In this document: positions 8,784-19,100 of the stretch, piece after piece
Position numbering within the stretch: the stretch's first letter is position 1
How the letters are laid out: each line of letters begins with the position of its first letter
Assembly: GCF_020523625.1 (NCBI RefSeq)
Contig: NZ_JAJAQH010000006.1
Coordinates: forward strand, 1,116,001-1,180,000
Length of the DNA stretch: 64,000 bases
From: Methylovorus menthalis
Lineage (GTDB): Bacteria > Pseudomonadota > Gammaproteobacteria > Burkholderiales > Methylophilaceae
Reading direction: 5' to 3'
Position numbers and translations under genes: made by a program
Notes under the pieces: generated by a model
Seen by the model: only the letters and a program-made list of their open reading frames with translations
What the model was told of the DNA's origin: nothing
Databases searched by the model: none

Positions 8784-10259
8784 ATGAAGCCTGACCAGAT
8801 ACCCAGCAGTTCCAGCCCGTTAGCCGGCAGCCATTTTGATACCGCCACCGAGACGCTATTGCAGCCAAGCGGACTCGATGTCGCCGCCCTGCAAGGCGTG
8901 CTTGGCAATATGATGTCGCACAAGGTGGATTATGCCGACCTCTACTTTCAATACAGCCGTGCCGAAAGCTGGGGCCTAGAAGAAGGCCAGGTCAAGTCCG
9001 GCAACTTCAGCATTGACCAGGGCGTAGGCGTACGCGCCGTCAGTGGTGAAAAAACTGCCTTTGCCTACTCGGATGACATCAATCTGCCCGCCCTGCAGCA
9101 AGCCGCCAACGCCACCAAGGCCATTGCCGCGATAGGCGCCGAGCAAACCAGCAGCGCCATCCAGCGCATTGATGCGCCGCAGCTCTATATTCCGCATGAC
9201 CCCATCGCCTCACTGAGCGCCGAAGCCAAAGTAAAGCTGCTGGAGCGCCTGGAAGGCTATGCGCGCAAAGCCGATCCGCGTATTACCCAGGTCATGGCAT
9301 CGATTGCAGGCGAATATGAAGTGATCATGATCGCCCGTCACGATGGCATGATGGCTGCCGATGTTCGCCCCTTGGTGCGTCTCTCCATCCAGGTCATCGC
9401 TGAAGCCAACGGCCGGCGCGAGCAAGGCTCGGCTGGCGGCGGTGGTCGCTTTGACTATGCCTATTTTACCGATGAGGTATTGCAGGATTACGCGCAGAAA
9501 GCCGTGCATCAAGCCCTGGTTAATCTGGAAGCGCGCCCTGCTCCCGCTGGCAGCATGACCGTGGTCCTGGGTTCAGGCTGGCCCGGCATTTTGCTGCATG
9601 AAGCGATTGGTCACGGCCTGGAGGGCGACTTCAACCGCAAAGGCAGCTCTGCCTTCAGCAATGCGATTGGTCAGCAAGTGGCAGCGCGTGGCGTGACGGT
9701 GGTGGATGACGGCACGATTTCCAATCGCCGCGGCTCGCTCAATATTGACGATGAAGGCAATCCTACCCAGCGCACGGTATTGATTGAAGACGGCTACCTG
9801 CGTGGCTACATTCAGGACAGCCTGAATGCGCGCCTGATGGGCATGCCGATGACGGGCAATGCCCGCCGGGAATCCTATGCCCACATCCCCATGCCGCGCA
9901 TGACCAACACCTACATGCTGAATGGCAACATGGCGCCTGAGGAGATTATCAAGTCGGTGAAAAAAGGCTTGTATGCGGCCAACTTTGGTGGCGGTCAGGT
10001 CGACATTACCAGTGGCAAATTCGTGTTCTCGGCCGCTGAAGCCTGGATGATCGAAGACGGCAAGCTGACTTACCCGGTCAAGGGCGCAACCCTGATCGGC
10101 AATGGCCCGGAGGTGCTTAAGCGCGTATCCATGATAGGCAATGACATGGCGCTCGACAGCGGCGTCGGCACCTGCGGCAAGGAGGGCCAGAGCGTACCGG
10201 TAGGTGTCGGCCAACCCACCCTGCGCATCGACGGCTTGACGGTAGGCGGAACGCTTTAA
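8784..10259 (+). CDS. tldD: Metalloprotease TldD
   Basis: The zinc-dependent protease subunit TldD (491 residues), which with TldE/PmbA degrades small unfolded peptides and matures microcin B17 and CcdA-like substrates. The HExxxH zinc motif is intact at H272-H277 (HEAIGH), followed by the conserved GLEGDF and the long C-terminal TldD/PmbA domain. The end, TLRIDGLTVGGT, is typical of the family. The partner gene pmbA is not in this window. ATG at 8784 has AGAGAG upstream (8770-8775). Confidence 0.95.
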   Translation: MKPDQIPSSSSPLAGSHFDTATETLLQPSGLDVAALQGVLGNMMSHKVDYADLYFQYSRAESWGLEEGQVKSGNFSIDQGVGVRAVSGEKTAFAYSDDINLPALQQAANATKAIAAIGAEQTSSAIQRIDAPQLYIPHDPIASLSAEAKVKLLERLEGYARKADPRITQVMASIAGEYEVIMIARHDGMMAADVRPLVRLSIQVIAEANGRREQGSAGGGGRFDYAYFTDEVLQDYAQKAVHQALVNLEARPAPAGSMTVVLGSGWPGILLHEAIGHGLEGDFNRKGSSAFSNAIGQQVAARGVTVVDDGTISNRRGSLNIDDEGNPTQRTVLIEDGYLRGYIQDSLNARLMGMPMTGNARRESYAHIPMPRMTNTYMLNGNMAPEEIIKSVKKGLYAANFGGGQVDITSGKFVFSAAEAWMIEDGKLTYPVKGATLIGNGPEVLKRVSMIGNDMALDSGVGTCGKEGQSVPVGVGQPTLRIDGLTVGGTL

Positions 10260-10348
10260 TATGATGGAGGCAAGGACCCGCCTTGCCCCCCAACGCAGCG
10301 CAAACGCTGCATGCATCATGGAAGTCCCTCTTAACGAAAGGAACGGAA

Positions 10349-10636
10349 ATGGCTGTATCGAAATCAAGCGAAGAAAAGAAACCTGCCGTAAAAAAAGCGA
10401 CTGCTGCCAAAACAGCAGAGACGGCGGTAAAAAAAACCACCCCTAAAAAAACCGCCTCAGCCAAACCTGCTGCTTCGGCAAAAACCAAATCCTCCCCACG
10501 CAAGATCAGCGCCGAAGAGCGCTACAAAATGACCGAGGTTGCCGCCTATTTTCTGGCGGAGCGCAATGGCTTCAAGGGCAACCCTGTCGAATACTGGGAA
10601 CAGGCGGAAGCACAGATCAGTCAATTGCTGGGCTAA
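10349..10636 (+). CDS. Small DUF2934 protein with Lys/Ala-rich N terminus
   Basis: A 95-residue protein whose first half is a basic, low-complexity Lys/Ala/Thr/Ser stretch resembling histone H1-like tails (about residues 5-50), and whose second half is a DUF2934 module (EERYKMTEVAAYFLAERNGF, then YWEQAEAQISQLL). Function is unknown. The basic tail suggests nucleic acid binding, which is inference. The ATG at 10349 is preceded by GAAAGGA; an in-frame ATG at 10283 would add 22 residues without a good ribosome-binding site. The gene is 89 bases past tldD. Confidence 0.75.
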   Translation: MAVSKSSEEKKPAVKKATAAKTAETAVKKTTPKKTASAKPAASAKTKSSPRKISAEERYKMTEVAAYFLAERNGFKGNPVEYWEQAEAQISQLLG

Positions 10637-10640
10637 TTTT

Positions 10641-10669
10641 CAGCCTGACTGGCTTTAACCAGCAGGCTG
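10641..10669 (+). terminator. Hairpin after the DUF2934 gene
   Basis: CAGCCTGACTGG (10641-10652) pairs with CCAGCAGGCTG (10659-10669), with one bulged base and a 6-base loop, and is followed by GTTTCTT. It lies four bases past the stop codon, in the right place for a terminator, though the T-run is broken. Confidence 0.5.
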
Positions 10670-10840
10670 GTTTCTTGATACATGAACTGGAATAGCTGCG
10701 ACAACGTGCGCCGCAGCATTCCCTTCTTTTTGAATCTGCTCTCTGATGCATAAGCCTTAAGGCATTGTTCTGATCTGGCTATGACCGGCCTAAGTCCTTG
10801 TATAGTGCCGCTTGCATAGCCGCAGCTTGCCGCAAGCGGC

Positions 10841-10846
10841 TATAAT
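10841..10846 (+). promoter_or_regulatory. Possible -10 element upstream of mfd
   Basis: A consensus TATAAT lies 33 bases upstream of the mfd ATG. No good -35 hexamer sits at 16-18 bases; TTGCAT at 10812-10817 is 23 bases away. A small inverted repeat (AGCCGC / GCGGCT, 10819-10840) occupies the spacer. Confidence 0.35.
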
Positions 10847-10878
10847 GCGTTTGTTATTCATTCATTTGCGGTTTTTTC

Positions 10879-13800
10879 ATGCAGTTTTCCCTGCCCACCC
10901 CGGCATCTGGCTCCTCCGAACGTATCAAACCTTTGCCAACCGGCCTCGACAGTCTGGCCTTGGCACAACTCGCGCGCCAGCTTAAGCAAAAGCCTGAGCG
11001 CACCCCGCTGGTGATCCTGTGTGCGAGCGCATTTGAGGCTCAACGCCTGCTGGAAGAGCTGCCCTGGTTCGCTGCCGACCTCAGCGTACACATGATGCCG
11101 GACTGGGAAACGCTGCCATATGATCACTTCTCACCGCATCCCGACCTGATTTCAGAGCGCCTGGCGACGCTGTACCAAATCAGCCAGAACACCTGCGATG
11201 TCATTATCGTGCCGGTATCTACGGCCCTGATCCGTGTACCACCGAATGCCTATCTGGCTGCGCATACCTTTATGCTGAAGAAAAACCAGCGGCTGGATCT
11301 GGAAGCCTTGCGCACCCAATGTGCAGAAGCGGGCTACCACCATGTCAGCCAGGTCATGAGCCCGGGCGAATTCAGCGTGCGTGGCGGGCTGGTTGATCTG
11401 TTTCCGATGGGGAGCAGCCTGCCCTACCGTCTTGATTTATTCGATGATGAAATCGAGACCATCCGCACCTTTGATGTCGACACCCAGCGCAGTGTTTACC
11501 CGGTCAGCGAGATACGCCTGCTGCCGGCCCGCGAATTTCCATTGGACGAAGCCGGCATCAGCCGCTTCAGACAAAATTTCCGCGAAACCTTTGAAGGCGA
11601 CCCTTCACGTAGCCGCATTTACAAAGATGTGAGCAAGGGCATCGCCAGCGGCGGCATTGAGTGGTATCTGCCGCTGTTTTTTGAGGAAACGGCGACGGTA
11701 CTGGATTATTTGCCGAGCTCTGCCATTCTCTGCATGCACGGCAATATTGACCATGCCGCCCAGGGCTTCTGGCGCGATGCACAATCACGCTACCGCCAGC
11801 TGGCACATGATCCTGAGCGGCCTATCCTCCAGCCTGAGGTCTTGCTGCTCAAAACCGAAGATTTCTTTGCGCGCACCCATGTCTGGGGCCGAATTCAGCT
11901 CACCACAGAAACCGCCAGCGGTTTGCCAGCGCTGGAGATTGAGCGCCGCGCCGATCATCCGTTGCACAAGCTGCAGGAATTCATCAAGAAATACAAAGGC
12001 CGCATCCTGATTGCCGCTGAAAGCTTGGGCCGCCGCGAGACCATGGCCCAGCTATTCAGCGATCACCAGATTCCGTTTTCCGCCTGTGGCGATGGCCATG
12101 GCAATTCCTGGGAAGAATTCCAGCAAGGGGAAGCACGCGTCATGCTCGGCGTGGCGGCTTTGCATGGCGGCTTTGTCGCGGATAAATTCTGCATCATCAC
12201 CGAAGCAGAGCTCTATGCGGCCACCGTCCGCCAGCAGCGTCGCCGCGAAAAGGAAAAATCACGCAATACCGAAGGCATGCTCAAGGATTTATCCGAGTTG
12301 CGCGAGCAAGACCCCGTGGTGCACGAACAACATGGCGTGGGACGCTACAAGGGCCTGGTCAATCTCGACTTCGGTGAGGGCGAAACCGAATTCCTGCTGC
12401 TGGAATATGCAGGCGATGACAAACTTTACGTGCCGGTTTCTCAGTTATTCCTGATCTCGCGCTACTCGGGCGGACCACCGGAATCCGCACCACTGCACAG
12501 ACTGGGTAGCGGCCAATGGGAAAAAGCCAAGAAAAAGGCCCTCAAGCAAATCCGTGATACTGCGGCTGAATTACTTAACCTGTATGCCCAACGTGCAGCG
12601 CGCAAGGGCCATGCATTCACCCTAACCCTGCAGGATTACGAAGCCTTCGCCGAAGGCTTCCCGTTTGAAGAAACACCGGATCAACTCTCCGCCATTGAGG
12701 CAGTCATCAGCGACATGCAATCCGGCCGGCCGATGGATCGGCTGGTGTGCGGCGATGTGGGCTTTGGCAAAACCGAGGTCGCATTGCGTGCCGCGTTTGT
12801 TGCTGTCATGGGCGGGCGCCAGGTAGCGGTGCTGGTGCCAACCACGCTATTGGCGGAACAGCATTACAACAACTTTGCCGATCGCTTTGCCGACTGGCCG
12901 ATCAAGATCGCCGAAATCTCCCGCTTCCGCACCGCAAAAGAGCAAGCAGAAGCGATCAAGGGGCTGGAAAATGGCAACATAGACATCATCATCGGCACGC
13001 ACCGCCTGATCCAGAAAGATGTGAAGTTCAAGAACCTAGGTCTCGTCATCCTCGATGAGGAGCACCGTTTTGGCGTGCGCCAAAAAGAGCAACTCAAAGC
13101 CATGCGCGCCGAAGTGGATGTGCTGACGCTGACCGCCACCCCTATTCCCCGCACGCTATCGATGGCGATGGAAGGCCTGCGCGAGTTTTCGGTTATCACT
13201 ACTCCGCCGCAAAAGCGTCTGGCGATCAAGACCTTTGCCACGCATTATTCCGAAGGCATCATCCGCGAAGCCGCCATGCGCGAATTCAAGCGCGGCGGGC
13301 AGGTGTACTTCCTGCACAATGAAGTCGACACCATTTTCGTGATGAAAGAAAAGCTGGAGCGCATCCTGCCCGAAGCCCGCATTGGCATTGCCCACGGCCA
13401 GCTTCGCGAACGCGAACTCGAGCACGTCATGCGCGACTTCTACCAGCAGCGCTTCAACCTGCTGCTCTGCACTACCATTATTGAAACCGGCATTGATGTG
13501 CCCACCGCCAACACCATCATCATGAACCGGGCCGACATGTTCGGCCTGGCGCAGCTGCATCAGCTGCGTGGCCGCGTCGGCCGCTCACACCATCAGGCCT
13601 ATGCCTATCTGCTGACGGATCCCGACCGCAACATTACCCCGCAAGCGCAAAAGCGCCTGGATGCGATTCAACTGCTGGAAGATCTTGGCGCTGGTTTCCA
13701 CCTGGCCATGCATGACCTGGAAATCCGCGGCGCTGGGGAACTGTTGGGCGACTCACAAAGCGGTGAAATGCAAGAGATTGGATTTTCACTCTACTCCGAT

Positions 13801-14298
13801 ATGCTGAACCACGCGGTAAAGCAGTTAAAGGCAGGCAAGGAACCGGACATCAATGCCCCGCTGGGCGTTACCACCGAAATCAACCTGCACACCCCCGCCC
13901 TGCTGCCCAATGATTACTGCCCCGATGTGCATGAGCGGCTAGTCCTGTACAAACGCCTCGCCAACTGCGACGACGACGACGACCTCGACTCCATGCAGGA
14001 AGAGCTGATAGACCGTTTTGGCATACTTCCCGAACAAGGCGAAGCCCTGATCGCCTGCCATCGACTGCGTATTGCCGCCAAACCGCTTGGCATTACGAAA
14101 ATTGATGCCAGCGATAGCGCCATCCAGCTTACATTCAGCCAGACCAGCGAGCTTGACCCCACCAAACTGGTCAACCTGCTACAGCGCGACCGCCGCTACC
14201 GCATGAATGGACCTGACAAGCTAAGGATGACGGTGGAAACGCTCACGATTAAACAACGGAGTGATTTTGTTGAAACACTGATCAAGGATCTGAGTTAA
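10879..14298 (+). CDS. mfd: Transcription-repair coupling factor Mfd
   Basis: Mfd (1139 residues) removes RNA polymerase stalled at DNA lesions and recruits UvrA. The visible order is a UvrB-like N-terminal region, the RNA-polymerase-interacting CarD-like domain (about residues 480-575, REQDPVVHEQHGVGRYKG onward), then the SF2 translocase: Walker A GDVGFGKT (625-632), DEEH box (726-729), motif III TLTATPIPRTL, and motifs V-VI IETGIDVPTANT and QLRGRVGRS. The C-terminal TRCF domain ends it. All catalytic motifs are intact and the length is normal. ATG at 10879 gives the expected N terminus, though the ribosome-binding site is weak (GCGG). It is monocistronic, ending at a strong terminator. Confidence 0.97.
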   Translation: MQFSLPTPASGSSERIKPLPTGLDSLALAQLARQLKQKPERTPLVILCASAFEAQRLLEELPWFAADLSVHMMPDWETLPYDHFSPHPDLISERLATLYQISQNTCDVIIVPVSTALIRVPPNAYLAAHTFMLKKNQRLDLEALRTQCAEAGYHHVSQVMSPGEFSVRGGLVDLFPMGSSLPYRLDLFDDEIETIRTFDVDTQRSVYPVSEIRLLPAREFPLDEAGISRFRQNFRETFEGDPSRSRIYKDVSKGIASGGIEWYLPLFFEETATVLDYLPSSAILCMHGNIDHAAQGFWRDAQSRYRQLAHDPERPILQPEVLLLKTEDFFARTHVWGRIQLTTETASGLPALEIERRADHPLHKLQEFIKKYKGRILIAAESLGRRETMAQLFSDHQIPFSACGDGHGNSWEEFQQGEARVMLGVAALHGGFVADKFCIITEAELYAATVRQQRRREKEKSRNTEGMLKDLSELREQDPVVHEQHGVGRYKGLVNLDFGEGETEFLLLEYAGDDKLYVPVSQLFLISRYSGGPPESAPLHRLGSGQWEKAKKKALKQIRDTAAELLNLYAQRAARKGHAFTLTLQDYEAFAEGFPFEETPDQLSAIEAVISDMQSGRPMDRLVCGDVGFGKTEVALRAAFVAVMGGRQVAVLVPTTLLAEQHYNNFADRFADWPIKIAEISRFRTAKEQAEAIKGLENGNIDIIIGTHRLIQKDVKFKNLGLVILDEEHRFGVRQKEQLKAMRAEVDVLTLTATPIPRTLSMAMEGLREFSVITTPPQKRLAIKTFATHYSEGIIREAAMREFKRGGQVYFLHNEVDTIFVMKEKLERILPEARIGIAHGQLRERELEHVMRDFYQQRFNLLLCTTIIETGIDVPTANTIIMNRADMFGLAQLHQLRGRVGRSHHQAYAYLLTDPDRNITPQAQKRLDAIQLLEDLGAGFHLAMHDLEIRGAGELLGDSQSGEMQEIGFSLYSDMLNHAVKQLKAGKEPDINAPLGVTTEINLHTPALLPNDYCPDVHERLVLYKRLANCDDDDDLDSMQEELIDRFGILPEQGEALIACHRLRIAAKPLGITKIDASDSAIQLTFSQTSELDPTKLVNLLQRDRRYRMNGPDKLRMTVETLTIKQRSDFVETLIKDLS

Positions 14299-14335
14299 AG
14301 CATAACCGGCTCCATACCAACCTTGATAGCCCAAT

Positions 14336-14373
14336 AAAACGCTACAGGCCGCAATTGCGGCCTGTAGCGTTTT
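14336..14373. terminator. Long palindromic bidirectional terminator after mfd
   Basis: A perfect 38-base palindrome centred at 14354/14355, with A-rich left and T-rich right flanks (TTTTT at 14370-14374). It lies between convergent mfd and the PEP-CTERM gene and can stop transcription from both sides. Confidence 0.9.
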
Positions 14374-14398
14374 TACCTCATGAGGAGTCGTCGGAAGA

Positions 14399-15304
14399 TC
14401 ACAGCCTGCTTTTAAACTGCTTGTAGCCAAGAATCATCAGTATCCCCATTATGAGAAGGATCACGGCGTTAGGCTCAGGAACAGCGCTGACGGCGGGGCT
14501 AGCCATCTCGAAAGAAGAGAACGCGCGATTGCTCACTGCAAGGGAGTTGCTCCAGCTGTTGGCTACCGCGGTGCCAATGAAGCTGCCGCCGCTGCCGGTG
14601 ATGGTGGCATCTGTGGCGAGAATGCTGGCGGCAAAGCTGATATTGTTGAGGTTCACCGTCGTCGCGTCGTAAAAGTTGAACAGCACGTTATAGCCGCTGA
14701 AGCCTGACCAACCGCCACTCAGGCTGATGTTGCTGCCGGAAACGTTGATGATCAATGTGGCGTTGGCGAGGACATTGGCAAAGCTCCAGTTGGAGATATT
14801 GGTAAGGTCACTGCCATTCACAGAGAAGTATTCGACGCTTGAGCCAGTACCAGTTAGGTTACCAGTGCTGCCATAGCTATAGCTCACGGTGCCGGTAGAG
14901 GCGGTCGCAGCAAGTTTGTCGGATAAGGCTGAAAACGATGTTTTGGCAGCGGCGAAGTCCATCGGGTCGGCACTGCTTGAGTAGTTGTTGTAGTAATCCC
15001 ATTGGGGCTTACTGACTGTACCCCCTACCCAGGTGGTTCCATTGACACCGCCATAGGATTTGGTGAGGTTTCCTCCTACGACTAATCCATAGACGTTATT
15101 GGCAGAATTGCTGATGGTGGATGTGCTGATATCCGCATTGCCTCCAACCGCGAGAGCGCCGGCAATCGAGCTCCAGCCTGTACTGTTGTAGCTATCAAAT
15201 ACGAAAACGTTGTAGTTGCTCGCTACACCCAGATCCACTGTTTCGGCGACTGCATGTTGTGAGAAAAGCGCAGCGGCCATGACGACCATACTTACAAACT
15301 TCAT
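14399..15304 (-). CDS. Choice-of-anchor A family PEP-CTERM surface protein
   Basis: An exported protein of 301 residues: signal peptide (MKFVSMVVMAAALFSQHAVA), then a Ser/Asn/Gly/Thr-rich domain of the choice-of-anchor A type (begins DLGVASNYNVFVFDSYNS), and a C-terminal PEP-CTERM sorting signal: VPEP, hydrophobic stretch (AVILLIMGILMILGY) and basic tail KQFKSRL. PEP-CTERM proteins are processed by exosortase and linked with exopolysaccharide; the exosortase gene must be elsewhere. I start it at the ATG at 15304, with AGGGAGC five bases upstream, rather than at the in-frame codon 39 bases further out. It is divergent from dedA and probably has its own promoter in the AT-rich gap. Confidence 0.87.
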   Translation of the reverse strand: MKFVSMVVMAAALFSQHAVAETVDLGVASNYNVFVFDSYNSTGWSSIAGALAVGGNADISTSTISNSANNVYGLVVGGNLTKSYGGVNGTTWVGGTVSKPQWDYYNNYSSSADPMDFAAAKTSFSALSDKLAATASTGTVSYSYGSTGNLTGTGSSVEYFSVNGSDLTNISNWSFANVLANATLIINVSGSNISLSGGWSGFSGYNVLFNFYDATTVNLNNISFAASILATDATITGSGGSFIGTAVANSWSNSLAVSNRAFSSFEMASPAVSAVPEPNAVILLIMGILMILGYKQFKSRL

Positions 15305-15460
15305 TTTTGCTCCCTTTAGCGATGGGCTAATACATGTACACATGATGGAAAAAGCAATTACCAGACCAGATTTGATTAGTAAATTTTATACATAATCCAT
15401 TCATACGTTACCGGTATGATACAAGCTCCAAATTTAAATTGATGTTAAGGCCCTCACACG

Positions 15461-16096
15461 ATGCTCGAAAAAATTATTGCCATGGTGGCGTCATGGATCA
15501 TTTTGGTCATTTCAACCTTGGGCTACGGCGGCGTCGCGCTGCTGATGGCCATTGAATCTGCATGCATTCCGCTACCCTCAGAAATCATCATGCCTTTTGC
15601 GGGATATCTGGTTTATACCGGGGAGCTGACCCTGTGGGGCGTTGCGCTGGCAGGCGCAGTGGGATGTGTAATTGGCTCCATCCCTGCTTATTATCTGGGG
15701 ATGTACGGTGGCCGTCCGCTGGTGCACAAATATGGCAAATGGCTGCTGATTTCGCACCATGATCTGGCATTGGCCGATCGCTGGTTTGAAAAGCACGGTG
15801 AAATCACGATTTTCATCGGTCGCCTGCTACCGGCTGTGCGGACGTTTATTGCTTTCCCGGCGGGGATTGCCCGCATGAATATGGGTAAATTCATTTTCTA
15901 CACCTTTACCGGCTCCGTGCTTTGGTGCGGCCTTTTGGCCTATGCCGGCATGAAATTTGGTCAGCACTGGGATCAGCTCAAGGTGTACTTCCACGAATTT
16001 CATATCGTACTGGTGATCGCCGGGGTTATTTTTCTGGTGTGGTATGTACGTCGCCATTTCAAGGCTCTGCAGCGTGGGCACCATCATCATGATTAA
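15461..16096 (+). CDS. DedA family membrane protein
   Basis: A 211-residue inner-membrane protein of the DedA/VTT family, which includes undecaprenyl-phosphate and phospholipid flippases and is needed for proton-motive-force homeostasis. The family's signature segments are present: an N-terminal re-entrant region with ESACIPLPSEIIMPFAG, then GCVIGSIPAYYLGMYGGRP, and the amphipathic motif GRLLPAVRTFIAFPAGIARM with the conserved Arg residues. The protein ends in HHHHD, a natural four-histidine tail. AAGG lies about 9 bases before the ATG. Which DedA paralogue it is cannot be told. Confidence 0.9.
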   Translation: MLEKIIAMVASWIILVISTLGYGGVALLMAIESACIPLPSEIIMPFAGYLVYTGELTLWGVALAGAVGCVIGSIPAYYLGMYGGRPLVHKYGKWLLISHHDLALADRWFEKHGEITIFIGRLLPAVRTFIAFPAGIARMNMGKFIFYTFTGSVLWCGLLAYAGMKFGQHWDQLKVYFHEFHIVLVIAGVIFLVWYVRRHFKALQRGHHHHD

Positions 16097-16113
16097 GGCC
16101 TGAATGCCCTTTT

Positions 16114-16155
16114 GCAGATCAGAGCGTGGGGAACTTCAACCACATTCTGATCTGG
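16114..16155. terminator. Imperfect hairpin between convergent dedA and addA
   Basis: An inverted repeat of about 16 bp with three mismatches (GCAGATCAGAGCGTGG at 16114-16129, pairing with 16140-16155) lies between two converging genes. It has no flanking T-run, so terminator function is uncertain. Confidence 0.45.
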
Positions 16156-16185
16156 CCGACTCCAACTTGGTATGAACAGCTTAAT

Positions 16186-19100
16186 TTAGAAAAGCTGATT
16201 CTCAGCAGCCAGCTCCACTAGCCTCCCCAGCGCCAGGAAGAAAATAGCCTTGCGCACCAAAATACCTTGATCAGCAAACAGACCAGCGTAGTTATCCAGT
16301 TGCAAACGATAGCGCGCCACTTGGGCTCTTAACTGTGCATCACTGATGTCAGCCGGCAGCGCTACAGACTTGTAATCGATAATCCAGCGCACGCCATTTT
16401 CCATGAATGTCCGGTCCACCACATAGCGCTTCAACTCGCTGGCATCGGCATAGGTCCAGGCCACTTCAGCATCCGCGCCCTCGCGTGCCTGCAATACCCA
16501 CTGACCATCTACGCTGCATAAAGTCGTCAGCAGTAATTGCACCACCACAGCAGCGGCATCACGTGCCTGTTTTTCGGCATGGCCTTGCTGTTGCAACCAG
16601 CGCTGCATGGCAGGCATGGCCTGGTGTATGCGCGCCTCCGGCCAGGCAGGCAAGCCTTGGCGCGCCATCAGCTCAAGATAACGGTGGGCCAGTGTGCCGA
16701 TATCGGCCTCCAGGCTGGCAGCAAGACTAAGCGATTCGCTGGCTTCGCCGGGATTCCACAGTGGCGTAAATGGCGTGGCGGTTTGCAAAATGGCGGGCAT
16801 CTGCGGCTGTTGCAAGCGAACCAGCGGCGGCACAAAATCGGCAAGCGTGAGTTCGGCTTGCGGGCTGGTCTCGCTAACGCCTTCTGTTGCCAAGGCCTCG
16901 GCAAACTGCAGGGCCACTTGCGGCCACAGCAATTGCAAAAAGCTGCAAGATGCCGGGCGTGGCTCGCCCTTGGCATTGATGGTGGCCGTAGCAATCAGAT
17001 GCAAGCGGCGCTCGGTACGCGTGGCAGCCACATATAGAACCCGAGCATCTTCGTGTTCAGCGCGCTCTTTTTCCAGCAGCCGCAGATAATCATAAGGCGT
17101 TGGGCCGTCATCCAGCCTCGCGCCTTTAGGTACAAAAGGCGCCGCTACCAGCTCAACGCTACTCCCCTGCTCTTCATCTGCAATCGCCACTTCTTCCCAC
17201 AGCAGCAAGGGACTATCCTGATTACCCGTCTTGCGCTCAAGGCCAGGCAATATCACGGCATCAAACTCCAGGCCCTTGGATTTGTGGATGGTCATCAGCT
17301 GCAAGCGACCATCAGCCGCTTCGTCAGCGGCGGCATAGAGCTTCTCGACTTCTTCCGCCAAGCGTGTCGGGGTGAATTGCCCCTGATTGTCCAGCTTGTC
17401 TACCAAGGCAAAAAACGCCTGCACGTCCTGCACATCGCCCGGCTCCCAGAGGCACCATGGCCCGCCCAGCATCAGCCAGGCACTATGTAACCAGCGGCTT
17501 ACGGGTAGCCGTCCCTGCTGTGCCAGCACTTCCTGCAAAATGCCGCGTACATGCAGCGCGCGCTGGCGGCCATCTTCGCTCATGGCAGCTAGGCGCGCAT
17601 CCTGCTGTAACAAGCGCCAGATAGTGCTGCGGTGATCACTCGCCGCCAGCGCATGCAAATCAGCCAATGTCAGCCCGCACCACGGCGCACGCAAAATAGC
17701 CAGCCAGTTCACGCGGTCCGCGCGATGATGCAAGGCATGCGTGAGCGCGAGCATATCCTGAATGATCTGGCGCCCGGCCAGGGCCTCAATTTCCACGGCC
17801 TGAAAACGGATATCGCGATGATGACGGCGAATGCCCGCCACCAGATGCTCCAGATGGCTGCGAGCTCGCACTAAAACCGCGATGCGACGCTGCGGGTGGG
17901 CGGCCCACTCTTCGCGAATCAGCTTGACCATCAGCGATGCTTCGCGCGTGCGCAACTGCTCATTGCTCTCATCTGCGCCCTGAATGAGCGGATGCATGAC
18001 CACACCGGTATCGACCTCGTCCGCACGCGTAGCCACAAACGGGCGATAGCGAATGGCGCCACGCGCGATGCTGTCCTCCCGCGGGAATACATGCGCAAAT
18101 GCATGGTTGATCCAGTCAACCACCGGCGGGCAGGAGCGGTTATTGCGACACAGTTGCAGTGGCGTCAGGTGAATGTCGCCTATGCCCTCGCGCGCCACTT
18201 CCAGGAAAAGGCCGACATTGGCCTTACGAAAGCGGTAAATGGATTGCATGGGATCTCCCACGGCAAACAGGGTACGGCCATCTCCCGCTTCCCAGCCGCG
18301 CGTGAGGCGCTGCAGCAGATGCACCTGCCCCGGGCTGGTGTCCTGAAACTCATCAACCAGTAGGTGCTGAATACGATAATCCAGTCGCAAGGCAAGATCG
18401 CTGGGTGCATCGGCATCATCGGCCAATGCATTCAAGGCACGCTGCGATATCTCGACAAAATCAACTTCCCGCGCCTCCTGAAATACAAACCAGAGCTGGG
18501 CGACGGCCAGATTGAGCAATTGCGCCAGGGCGGATACCACCTGCCAGCTTTCCTCCCCTGCGCGCAGCACGGGCAGGCAACGCAAGCGGCACAGGGCTGC
18601 ATCGGCCCCCGCTGTGGCTTGCAGGGCGGCGATCAGCTCCGCCAACTGCTCTTTATAAGGCTTGGATTCAGGGACCGCGGGGAAGCCGGTATTGACGTTG
18701 ACGGTTTTGCGCCAGCTATCCTGTCCGGTGAACAACAGCTCGCAGGCAGCCAGCCACATCGGCAAGGTATTTGGAGTGGCTGGCATGGGGGTTTCCCAAT
18801 CGCGCAGCAGGGCAATCGGCGCTTCACATGGCAAGTTTGTAGCGGCATAGCGCGCGATCGGCATCAGCACCTGCTGCAAGCGAACCGGAAAGGCGGCCAG
18901 CGCTTCCTGCATATCCTGCGCGATCAGATGTTGCAAGGCGGCCTCGGCCAGCTCGCGGGTATCCGTGCGATTGGCATACGGCAGCCATTGATCGCGCTTG
19001 GCCAGCATGTCAGCCAGCAACTGGGTGAGCCGCAGACTATCGTTATCCACATAGCGCAAGGCTTGCGTCACCGCATCGCTGCTGCCATCCGCCAGATCCA

